DNA of 64,000 nucleotides, taken from positions 620,001 through 684,000 of the forward strand of contig JACKLR010000002.1 in the NCBI GenBank assembly GCA_024235795.1. The letters are read 5' to 3'. Under the pieces are notes generated by a model. It saw only the letters and a program-made list of their open reading frames with translations. It was not told the origin of the DNA and made no database searches. A program made the translations under genes and the position numbers. Positions 36,401 through 44,727 of this stretch are shown piece after piece; the stretch's first letter is position 1, and each line of letters opens with the position of its first letter. This stretch comes from Burkholderiales bacterium (lineage in GTDB: Bacteria > Pseudomonadota > Gammaproteobacteria > Burkholderiales > Nitrosomonadaceae).

Positions 36401-36989
36401 CTCGTATATCAATGATGAAGCAGTTAACAAAATAAAACATGCACTTGAAGATCCCGCTTGTTTCAAGGGTAACCGTATCCAGCAATTAAAGACTGACTTT
36501 GATGCGTTAAAAAAGGAAGTGGATGACAAGGTTAAAAACATTCGCGAGTCGGCGGAAAATACCCTCGAAGCCAAGAAATCAAGAATGCAAAGCATGGATG
36601 AATACAAAAAATTGCCTGATGAAAGAATCGCCGAACTTTTGAAGCCCTTTCAGGATTTAATGGATCATATTCATCATCAAAACCTGATTGCGGTAATCAA
36701 TGATCGTATGCGTTTCTTCGAGGATCAGGGCTATCAGGTACTTTTGGCGAAAATGGTGGAACTGGCAACACCGAAACCTGATGATAACGATATTGATCAA
36801 TCGGATATTAACGGCAAAGATACGCAAGAGAGAAAAATTTCACGCCCTGAATATATTTCAGTCAGGAAAATCAATGTTGCTTTCAGCAAAGCCTTGCTGA
36901 CCGATGAGACCGATGTGGAGAGTTATTTGGAATCCATGCGCGAGGCGCTGCTTGAAGAGATTCGGAAAGGCAAAAGAATTCAAATTTGA
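33456..36989 (+). CDS. brxC: BREX ATPase BrxC
   Basis: BrxC (PglY-related) is the large AAA+ ATPase of BREX. The protein is about 1,177 residues, the family norm, with a Walker A motif in SGFFGSGKSHLLKM (residues about 64-71 counted from the second ATG) and FRLNFFVDEVGQYI as a likely Walker B. Long helical regions follow. Two ATGs in tandem (33,456 and 33,459) follow AAGGATAG. It sits 10 bases after brxB. Immediately downstream comes an ATPase/nuclease cassette and not the usual pglX. Confidence 0.95.
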   Translation: MMTLKTIFKKPVDRPIEGVIKADDEASLRIEIEEYVLTNEVEKRLESFLDAYNSYEGANGVWVSGFFGSGKSHLLKMLALLLENRQIDGASALDLFLPKCGDNEILRGDLKRAVAISSKSILFNIDQKADVISKTQIDALLAVFVKVFDEMCGYYGKQGHIAQFERDLDSRGHYEQFKSAYESTAGKTWQKGREQALLEAKNIAKAYAQATGGDEASAMGILDKYRNQYRVSIEDFAEQVHAYIERQSSDFRLNFFVDEVGQYIAENVKLMTNLQTIAESLATKCRGRAWIIVTAQEDMGSVVGEMGKQQGNDFSKIQARFANRMKLTSADVAEVIQKRLLMKTEEGAQWLSDIYHAQSNNFKTLFDFADGSQTYRNFQDREHFIHSYPFIPYQFALFQSAIQNLSQHNAFEGKHSSVGERSMLGVFQQVAIQIGEHNIGQLATFDLMFEGIRTALKSNIQRAIIQAENHLDGPFAIQLLKTLFLVKYVKEFKPTVRNLCILMLDGFNQELPALKKQIEEALNLLEQQTYVQRNGELYEYLTDEEKDVEQEIKNTEIESSDVATELENIVFDHVIKHRKIRYDENGQDYPFSRKLDDRLYGREYELAIHVVSPFHEHAENEQMLRTNSTYKADELFVILPADERLMRDLLMYKRTEKYIRQNISMTQQEAVKRILSDKGSQNRERYDELQQRIQNLMGKARLFVAGNVIEIGSEDAQNRAIRGFHDLISRAYPNLRMLRGITYTENDIAQRLQQSQQGLFGNDATTLAESEQELLAFIQSNNRGGVRTTLKNLLEKFERKPYGWYYAAVLCTLANLCARGKIEVRVDGNLLEENELERTLRNTHGHGNVVLEPQVEFTASQVRSLKEFYEDFFDAPPNAGEAKALGKETGIAFQELIHQLTPLVAQSSQYPFLNALTPATKKLKECTGKPYTWYMTELGNQEDELLKIKESVIDPIRKFMSGPQKDIYAQARDFMRIQEPNFSYINDEAVNKIKHALEDPACFKGNRIQQLKTDFDALKKEVDDKVKNIRESAENTLEAKKSRMQSMDEYKKLPDERIAELLKPFQDLMDHIHHQNLIAVINDRMRFFEDQGYQVLLAKMVELATPKPDDNDIDQSDINGKDTQERKISRPEYISVRKINVAFSKALLTDETDVESYLESMREALLEEIRKGKRIQI

Positions 36990-37002
36990 GGAGACTTGCG
37001 AT

Positions 37003-38397
37003 ATGAAGATTACTATAAAAAATCTTGGCGCAATCAAGCAAGCGGAGTTTACACTCGGTGAATTGACGATAATCTGCGGTGGTAATAATACTGGCAAGAC
37101 ATATGCAACCCATGCTACCTATGGATTCTTGGATTTTTTGCGCACTAATGCAGAATTCCCTGTAAACCAAAGCGATATTGAGAAGTTGTATTCCGAAGGA
37201 GCAATTCAGATATCGCTTCAACCATACATTGAAGATTTAAAAAAACACCTGGGTATCAGTTCAAAAAACTATTCCAAGATTTTATATAAAATTTTCGGTG
37301 GTACTGAGCAGCATTTTGATGACGCATCACTAACTTTTGATATGGATTGTGGTGATAGCAAACTAACAGATAAAGTTGAACTCACATTTGGAACGGCCAA
37401 TAGAGGTGTTCTCAATATTAAATCAATCCCTGACATTAATAGCCTTGAAATAAGCTTGATTGTTGAAAAATCCGATGAAGAACCACCATCAAAGTATGTT
37501 GTTGAGGATATGATCCGCAGTGGGATAGGAAATGTTTTGATGGGAAACGTCATCCCTAAACCCTTTTTAGCAAGTGCTGAACGCACGGGTGCAGCAATTT
37601 TTCAAAAGGAGCTTGATTTTACGAGAAATAGGCTCATTGAGATGCTAGGTGACAAAAGCGCCAAACTCAGCCCTATTCAGTTGCTAGGTAAATTCAGTGG
37701 GGAATACCCAATTGCGGTAAGAAAGAATGTGGATTTCATTCGCGAATTGCCAAACATCACCCATAAAGAAAGTTTCATTTTAAAAAATCACCCTGAGTTA
37801 TTAGAAGCATTCAAAGATATCATCGGGGGGGAATACAAAGTATCAAAGGATGGTGAAATTCAATTTTACCCATCATCAAACAAACGTATTAAGTTGTCAC
37901 TAGTGGAAAGCTCAAGTGCAGTACGTTCGTTGCTGGATATTGGTTTTTACCTTCGGCACGTGGCCACCCCGGGTGATCTGCTTATGATCGATGAGCCTGA
38001 ACTGAATCTGCATCCGGAGAATCAACGAAGGGTTGCACGTCTTTTTGCACGATTGGTTAATATCGGAATAAAGGTGTTTATCACGACTCACAGCGACTAC
38101 ATCATCAAAGAACTGAATACGCTGATTATGCTCAACCAAGGAGGAGAACGACTCAAGACTATTGCCGAACACGAGAATTACAGAGATTCTGAAATGCTAA
38201 ATCCTGGCAAGGTAAGAGTTTATATAGCGGAAGAAGCTCTGATTAAGCTAGATGGGGCGCAGCGTAAAACAAAATGCCAAACACTCGTTCAGGCGGATAT
38301 CGATAGCAAGCTTGGAATTGAGGCACGGAGTTTCGACAAGACCATAGAAGACATGAATCGCATCCAGGAAGAAATTGTTTGGGGAGGAGATGAATAA
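37003..38397 (+). CDS. AAA/ABC-type ATPase embedded in BREX (OLD-like)
   Basis: The 464-residue protein is a P-loop ATPase of the RecF/OLD/AAA_21 type. Walker A is GGNNTGKT (residues about 26-33), Walker B LLMIDEPELNLHPENQ is near residue 326, and the sensor histidine is in VFITTHSDYIIKEL. The ATG at 37,003 follows GAGGAG and lies 13 bases after brxC. The stop overlaps the next gene (TAATG). ATPases of this type pair with nuclease effectors in several phage-defence systems (for example OLD, Septu, PARIS). It is not a core BREX gene. Confidence 0.85.
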   Translation: MKITIKNLGAIKQAEFTLGELTIICGGNNTGKTYATHATYGFLDFLRTNAEFPVNQSDIEKLYSEGAIQISLQPYIEDLKKHLGISSKNYSKILYKIFGGTEQHFDDASLTFDMDCGDSKLTDKVELTFGTANRGVLNIKSIPDINSLEISLIVEKSDEEPPSKYVVEDMIRSGIGNVLMGNVIPKPFLASAERTGAAIFQKELDFTRNRLIEMLGDKSAKLSPIQLLGKFSGEYPIAVRKNVDFIRELPNITHKESFILKNHPELLEAFKDIIGGEYKVSKDGEIQFYPSSNKRIKLSLVESSSAVRSLLDIGFYLRHVATPGDLLMIDEPELNLHPENQRRVARLFARLVNIGIKVFITTHSDYIIKELNTLIMLNQGGERLKTIAEHENYRDSEMLNPGKVRVYIAEEALIKLDGAQRKTKCQTLVQADIDSKLGIEARSFDKTIEDMNRIQEEIVWGGDE

Positions 38398-38939
38398 TGT
38401 CGGATATGAAAATCCTCTCTGAACTGATTTTGGAATCAGCACTGGTTCCCCATGAAAATGAATACGGGAAGCCAATCATCAAACTTCAGGAAGCAGGTGT
38501 CAACGGCTCTGTTTCCTTCATCCGCAATATACCTTCAGATGCCATTATCATCAAGGCTGACGAATTTCCCGCTCCAAAGACCTTTTTCAAAGGCGACAAA
38601 GGGGAATGCAAGCGGGCCGATTTCATTATTATTAGCGAAGAGAAGAAAGTCATTCTGTATGTTGAGCTAAAGGCAGGTGCAAAGGATGCCAGCCATATAG
38701 TTAAACAACTAAAGGGCGCTTCCTGTGTAATCTCCTATTGCAAAGAAATTGGTAAACAGTTCTGGAGTGAGGCCAGATTTCTTGATGACTATGCACATCG
38801 GTATATTGGTATCGTGAATCTGAGCATTAGCAAAAGACCATCTCGCCACAAATCGTCACCATTGCATGATTCACCAGAGAAGTTTTTGAAAATTTCTTCA
38901 CATCATAACCTTCAGTTCAATCATTTAGCTGCGGTGTGA
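38397..38939 (+). CDS. Putative PD-(D/E)XK-type nuclease partner of the embedded ATPase
   Basis: The 180-residue protein has no name I recognise. Residues 70-94 (GECKRADFIIISEEKKVILY, then VELKAG) match the PD-(D/E)XK nuclease core, with D75, E90 and K92 as candidate catalytic residues. A helix beginning near Q103 (QLKGA) follows. It starts on the stop codon of the ATPase gene and overlaps the pglX start, so it is coupled to both. The likely role is the DNA-cutting effector of a two-gene module. Catalysis is inferred from the motif only. Confidence 0.65.
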   Translation: MSDMKILSELILESALVPHENEYGKPIIKLQEAGVNGSVSFIRNIPSDAIIIKADEFPAPKTFFKGDKGECKRADFIIISEEKKVILYVELKAGAKDASHIVKQLKGASCVISYCKEIGKQFWSEARFLDDYAHRYIGIVNLSISKRPSRHKSSPLHDSPEKFLKISSHHNLQFNHLAAV

Positions 38940-38941
38940 CC

Positions 38942-41900
38942 ATGGAAACCGCCAAACTCAAAAAATTCGCGCAGTTCGCCCGGCGTAGCCTGCTGGAGCA
39001 GGTTTCAGCCAAGCTGGAACTGGTGCTGGCTGATAACAGCGCAGCCCGGCGTGAAAGCGGTGAAGCCATCAAGAAGCTCGAAGAAGCTATCAAGAACCAC
39101 GGCAAGGCACAAGTCATCGAGCGGGTCGCCTATATTTGGTTTAACCGCTTCTGTGCCCTACGTTTCATGGATGTGAATCGCTATACCCGCATCGGTGTAG
39201 TTTCACCCGCTGAAGGACAGTTCCAGCCCGAGATTCTGATGGATGCCAAAATGGGGCATATCGACGAAGAAATGGTTGGCGACAAGGCCCGGCAGCAAAT
39301 CTTTGCCCTGCTCGACGGCAAAGCACCCAGCCGCGATCCACAGGGCGAGGCCTATCGCTTGCTGGTGGTGGCTGCCTGCAACACTTGGCACAAGGCCATG
39401 CCGTTTCTGTTCGAGCGCATCGACGACTACACCGAACTGCTGATGCCCGATGATTTGCTCTCGGGCAATTCCATCCTGGCTTACACCCGCGAGGCGATGA
39501 CACCGGATGCTCGCGAGGATGTCGAGGTGATTGGTTGGCTTTATCAGTTTTACATCTCCGAGAAGAAAGACGAGGTGTTCGAGGGGCTGAAGAAAAACAA
39601 GAAAATCACGCCCGAAAACATCCCGGCCGCCACCCAGCTCTTCACCCCGCACTGGATCGTGCGCTATCTAGTGGAAAATTCCCTTGGCCGCCTGTGGCTG
39701 CTCAATCGTCCCGACTCAAAGCTGGTGGAGCAGATGGATTACTACATCAAACCCGAACAACCGGAGACAGATTTCCTGCACATCAACAAACCGGAAGACA
39801 TCAAAATCTGCGACCCGGCTTGCGGTTCTGGCCACATGCTCACCTATGCATTCGACCTGCTCTACGCTATTTACGAGGAGGAAGGTTATGAGCATGCCGA
39901 GATCCCTTCGATGATTCTTACCCACAACCTCTATGGCATCGAGATTGATGAGCGCGCCGGGGAGTTAGCCGCCTTTGCGCTGACGATGAAGGCTCGGGCC
40001 AAGCAGCGCCGCTTCTTCACTAAGGATATCAAGCCGAACATCTGCGTACTGGAAAATATCCAGTTTGATGAGGGTGAAATTGAAGAATACATGGATTTTG
40101 TCGGTCGCGACCTGTTCACCGCGCCATTGCAAACCACCTTACGCCAGTTTGAAGAGACCGACAATTTCGGCTCGCTGATCCGCCCCGAGGTTACCGATGT
40201 CGAGAACATGCTCAGGATTCTGGAATCAAAGAATGTTTCCGGACATTTATTTTTAAGCCTGACCCATCAGAAAGTGTTGCAAGCTCTGCGACAGGCCGAT
40301 TATCTCAGCCCGAAATACCATGTGGTGATTGCTAACCCACCTTATATGGGCGTTGGCAGTATGAATCCGCAACTAGTTCACTGGGTTAAAAAAAGGTATC
40401 AGCTTAGCAAAGCTGATCTCTACACTATGTTTGTTGAGCGGGCTTTGGATGGGATTTTGACGTACGGTTATGCTGCTTTTATAACTATTCAGAACTGGAT
40501 GTTTCTCACTTCCTTTGAGCGTTTTCGGGTTTCTGTGTTAGATCGATTCAATATTAGATCGATGATTCAAATAGGCTTCAATAGTTTTCCTGAACTGAAC
40601 TCCAAGGTGGTTCAAGCGGCTGCCTTTATAATCCATAAGGCGAATTCTGATGCGGTTGGAGAATATATAAACTTAAATGATGTAGCTCAATCTGCAGATA
40701 AGAATCAGGTGTTACTGAATAAGATTGCGATGGCTGACATCTATAGAAAAGCAAAGTCACAGTTTCTGAGCTTGCCTGGCGCTCCGATTGCCTATTGGTT
40801 GTCGCGCAAGTTTTTATCGCTCTTTAACAATGAAAAATTTTCCGATGTTGCGTACGCGAAGATGGGAATGCGTACAGGCAATAACGAGCGCTTCCTTCGA
40901 CAGTGGTTTGAGATTTCCAAAGAGCGGTTAGGTCTGGGGTATGGCGACGCTGATTCAGCATTGGCCTCTGGGAAAAAGTGGTTTCCATATCAAAAAGGTG
41001 GTGAAAATCGAAGGTGGTATGGAGTTCAAGATTTCGTCGTCAATTGGGAGGGGAATGGGCGCGAGATTAAGGCACTAACACGAGATAAGTACCCAGAGTT
41101 GGGCGATAACCTAAGCTGGAAAATCACTAATGAGGAATTTTATTTCCGAAGGGGTGGTGGATGGACGGCGCTTACAAGCGGTCGTTTTTCGGTGAGGTAT
41201 TATCCCAATGGGTTCATTATTGATACAAAAGGACAGTGCTTCTACGAATGGAAAAATACCCCGATTGAAACAATTATTGGTACAGCGAATTCCATCGTTA
41301 CGACAAAGTTGGTTTTAGTTGCCTGCCCAAGCCTTGATTTCAATTCAGGGCCTGTTGGAAGCACCCCTTTTTTGAAGCTGCCTTTTGACAAGGCGACTAT
41401 TATAACTAAGAATTCTAAACAGCTTATAGAGCTTCATACAGAAGACTGGAATTCATTCGAAACTGCATGGGACTTTTCTAAAATGCCGCTACTGAACTAC
41501 GCGAGCATCCAGCCGTCTTTGATGAAAGCTTATGAAATACTCCGCTCCCGAATGAGAGAAGTGACGAAGATAACGCAGCGGTTGGAAGAAGAAAACAACC
41601 GCATCTTCATCGAAGCCTACGATCTGCAGGATGAGCTGACACCCGAGGTGCCGCTGAAGGAAATCACCCTAACCTGCAACCCACACTACCGCTACGGCAG
41701 CGACAAGAGCGAGGAGGAGCTGGAGGCGCTGCTGCTGGCCGATACCATGCGCGAGCTGGTCTCCTATGCCGTGGGCTGCATGTTTGGCCGTTACGCGCTG
41801 GACAAGCCGGGGCTGATTTTGGCCAACCAGGGCGAGACCATCGAGGATTACCTGAAGCAGGTTCCGAAGTCGAGTTTTCCGGCAGATGACGACAACGCCA

Positions 41901-42490
41901 TCCCCATGCTCGATGGCGACTGGTTCACCGATGATATTGCTGAGCGTTTTCGTAAGTTTCTGCGTTTAGCCTTTGGCGAGGAACACTACGAGGAAAACCT
42001 CGCCTTCATTGAGGCGGCGTTGGGCAAGAATGGCAAGGCCCGCGACATTCGCGATTACTTCCTCAAGGATTTCTACAGCGACCATGTGAAGCGCTACAAA
42101 AAGCGTCCCATTTACTGGCTGTTCTCCAGCCCCAAAGGCAGCTTTAACACACTGATCTACATGCACCGCTACCGCCCGGATACGGTCAGCGTGGTGCTCA
42201 ACGACTACCTGCGCGAATTCCGCACCAAGCTCACCGTCCACAAGAACCATCTGGAGGCCGTCAGCATCAGCGCCAGCAGTAGCCCGGCCGAGAAGACCAA
42301 AGCCTTGAAGGAGATCGAGAAGGTCGCCAAGATGATCACCGAGATGGAAGAATACGAACGCGAAGTGCTTTACCCGCTGGCCACCGAGCAGGTGGAGATC
42401 GACCTCGACGACGGCGTGAAGATCAACTACCCTAAATTTGGTGCAGCTTTGAAGAAGATTCCGGGTTTGGATGCAAAAAATGAGGAGTGA
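38942..42490 (+). CDS. pglX: BREX adenine-specific DNA methyltransferase PglX
   Basis: PglX is the N6-adenine methyltransferase that marks host DNA in BREX and sets sequence specificity. The ATG at 38,942 is preferred (METAKLKKFAQFARRSLLEQ is the family start) over GTG 38,936. The length is 1,182 residues. The SAM motif DPACGSGHM is near residue 290 and the catalytic NPPYMG near residue 463. From about 40,340 to 41,590 the DNA is visibly more AT-rich than the GC-rich flanks, which suggests that the target-recognition region was swapped in. The next gene begins on its stop. Confidence 0.95.
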   Translation: METAKLKKFAQFARRSLLEQVSAKLELVLADNSAARRESGEAIKKLEEAIKNHGKAQVIERVAYIWFNRFCALRFMDVNRYTRIGVVSPAEGQFQPEILMDAKMGHIDEEMVGDKARQQIFALLDGKAPSRDPQGEAYRLLVVAACNTWHKAMPFLFERIDDYTELLMPDDLLSGNSILAYTREAMTPDAREDVEVIGWLYQFYISEKKDEVFEGLKKNKKITPENIPAATQLFTPHWIVRYLVENSLGRLWLLNRPDSKLVEQMDYYIKPEQPETDFLHINKPEDIKICDPACGSGHMLTYAFDLLYAIYEEEGYEHAEIPSMILTHNLYGIEIDERAGELAAFALTMKARAKQRRFFTKDIKPNICVLENIQFDEGEIEEYMDFVGRDLFTAPLQTTLRQFEETDNFGSLIRPEVTDVENMLRILESKNVSGHLFLSLTHQKVLQALRQADYLSPKYHVVIANPPYMGVGSMNPQLVHWVKKRYQLSKADLYTMFVERALDGILTYGYAAFITIQNWMFLTSFERFRVSVLDRFNIRSMIQIGFNSFPELNSKVVQAAAFIIHKANSDAVGEYINLNDVAQSADKNQVLLNKIAMADIYRKAKSQFLSLPGAPIAYWLSRKFLSLFNNEKFSDVAYAKMGMRTGNNERFLRQWFEISKERLGLGYGDADSALASGKKWFPYQKGGENRRWYGVQDFVVNWEGNGREIKALTRDKYPELGDNLSWKITNEEFYFRRGGGWTALTSGRFSVRYYPNGFIIDTKGQCFYEWKNTPIETIIGTANSIVTTKLVLVACPSLDFNSGPVGSTPFLKLPFDKATIITKNSKQLIELHTEDWNSFETAWDFSKMPLLNYASIQPSLMKAYEILRSRMREVTKITQRLEEENNRIFIEAYDLQDELTPEVPLKEITLTCNPHYRYGSDKSEEELEALLLADTMRELVSYAVGCMFGRYALDKPGLILANQGETIEDYLKQVPKSSFPADDDNAIPMLDGDWFTDDIAERFRKFLRLAFGEEHYEENLAFIEAALGKNGKARDIRDYFLKDFYSDHVKRYKKRPIYWLFSSPKGSFNTLIYMHRYRPDTVSVVLNDYLREFRTKLTVHKNHLEAVSISASSSPAEKTKALKEIEKVAKMITEMEEYEREVLYPLATEQVEIDLDDGVKINYPKFGAALKKIPGLDAKNEE

Positions 42491-42498
42491 GTAAACCT

Positions 42499-43599
42499 AT
42501 GAATGACAATAAAGCAGATATGAGTGAGGAAGTTGAAGGGCTTGATGTGGATGAAGACGCATCCTTTGGAGACTATCCGATTGATACAGTACTTATTCGC
42601 AATGAGAATAGGACAGTTCATGATGTGCTGCGAAGAATAGAAAAAGGCACATTTATCATGGATCCAGATTTTCAGCGGGACTTTATCTGGGAAGAAAATA
42701 AGCAGAGTAAATTGATAGAATCAGTCCTGATGAGAATACCCTTGCCAGTATTTTACCTTGCGGAAAATCCTCAGGGACAGATGATAGTCGTTGATGGCCT
42801 GCAGCGGCTTTCAACTTTCCAGCGTTTTGTTAATAATAAGTTGCGTCTCAAACTCAAACACCAGCCAGAACTTGATAATAAGCGATTTAGCGAACTTTCA
42901 CCGAAACTTCAAAATCGTCTTGAAGACTGTAATTTAATCCTTTATGTCATTGACGCAAAAGTTCCAGCACAAGCCCTGCTGGATATTTTTGAGCGTGTAA
43001 ATAGTGGCCTGGCTCTTACACGTCAGCAGATGAGAAATTGTCTTTTTACGGGTCAAGCGACCAGATTCCTGAAAGTAGAGGCAAACACATCTCTGTTTAA
43101 GCAGGCGACAGGTAGTAGCCTGAATCCCCAAACGATGAGAGATAGAGAACTAATCAATCGATTTTGTGCATTTCAGATATTAGGTATCGATAAATATAAA
43201 GGCGACATGGATGATTATCTCGCCAAAGCTCTTGAAAGCATGAACAAAATGGAGATGGATGAACTTGAAAAACTTTCTGCCATGTTTAGGACAAGTCTAA
43301 GTAATAACATCAAACTTTTTGGCAAGCACGCATTCAGAAAACATGTACGTGGACAAGATAATCGCAGTGTAATAAATGCATCCCTCTGGGATGTGATGTC
43401 AACCGAATTATCCCATTATCCTGAACATCTGGTTGAAGGGCATCTTGAAAAACTAAAAACATCTTTTTATGAGCTATTTAGTACATATGGCTTTAATGAT
43501 TCGATTACCTTGGGAACAAATCAGGTCAATCGTGTCAAATATCGTTTCTTGAAAACTAAAGAAATTTTAGAGGAGGTATTTGGTGATTACGCAAATTGA
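42499..43599 (+). CDS. DUF262 (ParB/Srx-like) domain protein embedded in BREX
   Basis: The roughly 366-residue protein has the DUF262 core (FIMDPDFQRDFIWEENKQSK, LIESVLMRIPLPVFYL, VVDGLQRLSTFQRF) with the DGxQR motif of the GmrSD/SspE/DndB-type nucleotide-binding fold. No DUF1524 HNH nuclease domain is visible, so it is not a complete GmrSD or BrxU. The ATG at 42,499 follows GAGGAG; a GTG at 42,487 overlaps the pglX stop. It overlaps the next gene by 17 bases. A role in sensing modified DNA or regulating its partners is inference from the fold. Confidence 0.8.
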   Translation: MNDNKADMSEEVEGLDVDEDASFGDYPIDTVLIRNENRTVHDVLRRIEKGTFIMDPDFQRDFIWEENKQSKLIESVLMRIPLPVFYLAENPQGQMIVVDGLQRLSTFQRFVNNKLRLKLKHQPELDNKRFSELSPKLQNRLEDCNLILYVIDAKVPAQALLDIFERVNSGLALTRQQMRNCLFTGQATRFLKVEANTSLFKQATGSSLNPQTMRDRELINRFCAFQILGIDKYKGDMDDYLAKALESMNKMEMDELEKLSAMFRTSLSNNIKLFGKHAFRKHVRGQDNRSVINASLWDVMSTELSHYPEHLVEGHLEKLKTSFYELFSTYGFNDSITLGTNQVNRVKYRFLKTKEILEEVFGDYAN

Positions 43600-44722
43600 T
43601 CTCCGTTATTTCAAGTGTTTCGAACTTCTAAAGCTGCCTCTCACTAATCTGACGTTATTGTCCGGATCGAATGCCTCTGGTAAATCTTCAATTCTTCAGG
43701 CATTGGTATTGTTAAATCAAACTATTAGGGAACACGAATGGTCTACACGACTGATGTTAAATGGCGACACCCTGAAATTGGGAACTGTTTTAGATGTAAT
43801 TGATAAAGTCCATGGTCGGCATGAATTAGAGATCGCTCTTACAACCGATGAACATCATTACCACTGGGGACTCTCGGGTGAACGCACAGAAATGTCTCTC
43901 GCAATCGATCGTGTGGAAATAGATGGAGTAGTCAGCAATACTCCAGAGAAATTGCGGTATTTACTGCCTCATGATCAAGATTCTAACTCTAGCGAGATAA
44001 TTCGTTGCTTGCAAACACTTACCTACATTACTGCTGAGCGCATTGGACCTCGGGAATTCTATTCTCTTGAAGATAAGCAGAATACCTTAGTAGTTGGTTC
44101 TGCAGGTGAGCATGCTATTAGCTTGCTGCATTTAGGTAGGGATGAACTCGTCATGGAGGAACTGAGGTTGTCAGGCGCACCACCAACACGTTTGCGCCAA
44201 GTTGAAGCCAGAATGCAGGAATTTTTTCCAGGTTGTGGTCTGACTGTCGAACAGATTCCTCGAATGAATGCAGTTACACTTGGGCTTAGGACATCAGAAG
44301 ATACTGATTTTCATCGCCCAGTTCATGTCGGTTTTGGGTTGACACAAGTTTTACCTATTGTCATCGCTGCACTTTCGACAGCAAAAGGAAACTTGCTTTT
44401 AATTGAAAATCCTGAAGTACATCTCCATCCTGCCGGTCAAGCACTAATGGGAGAGTTTCTGGCTCATGTAGCCCAGGCAGGAATACAAATAATAATTGAA
44501 ACTCATAGCGATCATGTTCTTAACGGTATTCGTCGCGCGGTACGAGCCCAAAGACTTATACCAGAACAAGTTACCTTGCATTTCTTCAGACCAAGAAGTG
44601 AAAACGAAGCCCAAGTAATGACTCCACAGCTCGACTCTTCAGGACATATTGATGTGTGGCCTGAAGGTTTTTTTGATCAGTTTGACAAAGATTTGAATCA
44701 CTTTGCAGGATGGGAGAGTTGA
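43583..44722 (+). CDS. AAA ATPase (DUF3696-type) embedded in BREX
   Basis: This 379-residue P-loop ATPase has Walker A GSNASGKSS near residue 28, a conserved FGLTQVLPIVIAALSTAKGN segment, Walker B LLLIENPEVHLHPAGQ, and the HSDHVLNGIRRAVR motif. The C-terminal part (QLDSSGHIDVWPEGFFDQFD) matches the DUF3696-type ending. GTG 43,583 is chosen because AGGAGG lies 6 bases upstream. It overlaps both the DUF262 gene and possibly the next gene, so the three form one translational unit. Confidence 0.82.
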   Translation: MITQIDLRYFKCFELLKLPLTNLTLLSGSNASGKSSILQALVLLNQTIREHEWSTRLMLNGDTLKLGTVLDVIDKVHGRHELEIALTTDEHHYHWGLSGERTEMSLAIDRVEIDGVVSNTPEKLRYLLPHDQDSNSSEIIRCLQTLTYITAERIGPREFYSLEDKQNTLVVGSAGEHAISLLHLGRDELVMEELRLSGAPPTRLRQVEARMQEFFPGCGLTVEQIPRMNAVTLGLRTSEDTDFHRPVHVGFGLTQVLPIVIAALSTAKGNLLLIENPEVHLHPAGQALMGEFLAHVAQAGIQIIIETHSDHVLNGIRRAVRAQRLIPEQVTLHFFRPRSENEAQVMTPQLDSSGHIDVWPEGFFDQFDKDLNHFAGWES

Positions 44723-44727
44723 ACGAT

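Noticed and set aside
37003..38939. Calling the ATPase/nuclease pair PARIS (ariA/ariB)
   Set aside because: The second protein is 180 residues with a D-x14-E-x-K pattern, not a DUF4435/Toprim protein, so the name was withheld.
42499..43599. Calling the DUF262 protein BrxU/GmrSD
   Set aside because: No DUF1524 HNH nuclease half is present in this gene or in frame downstream.
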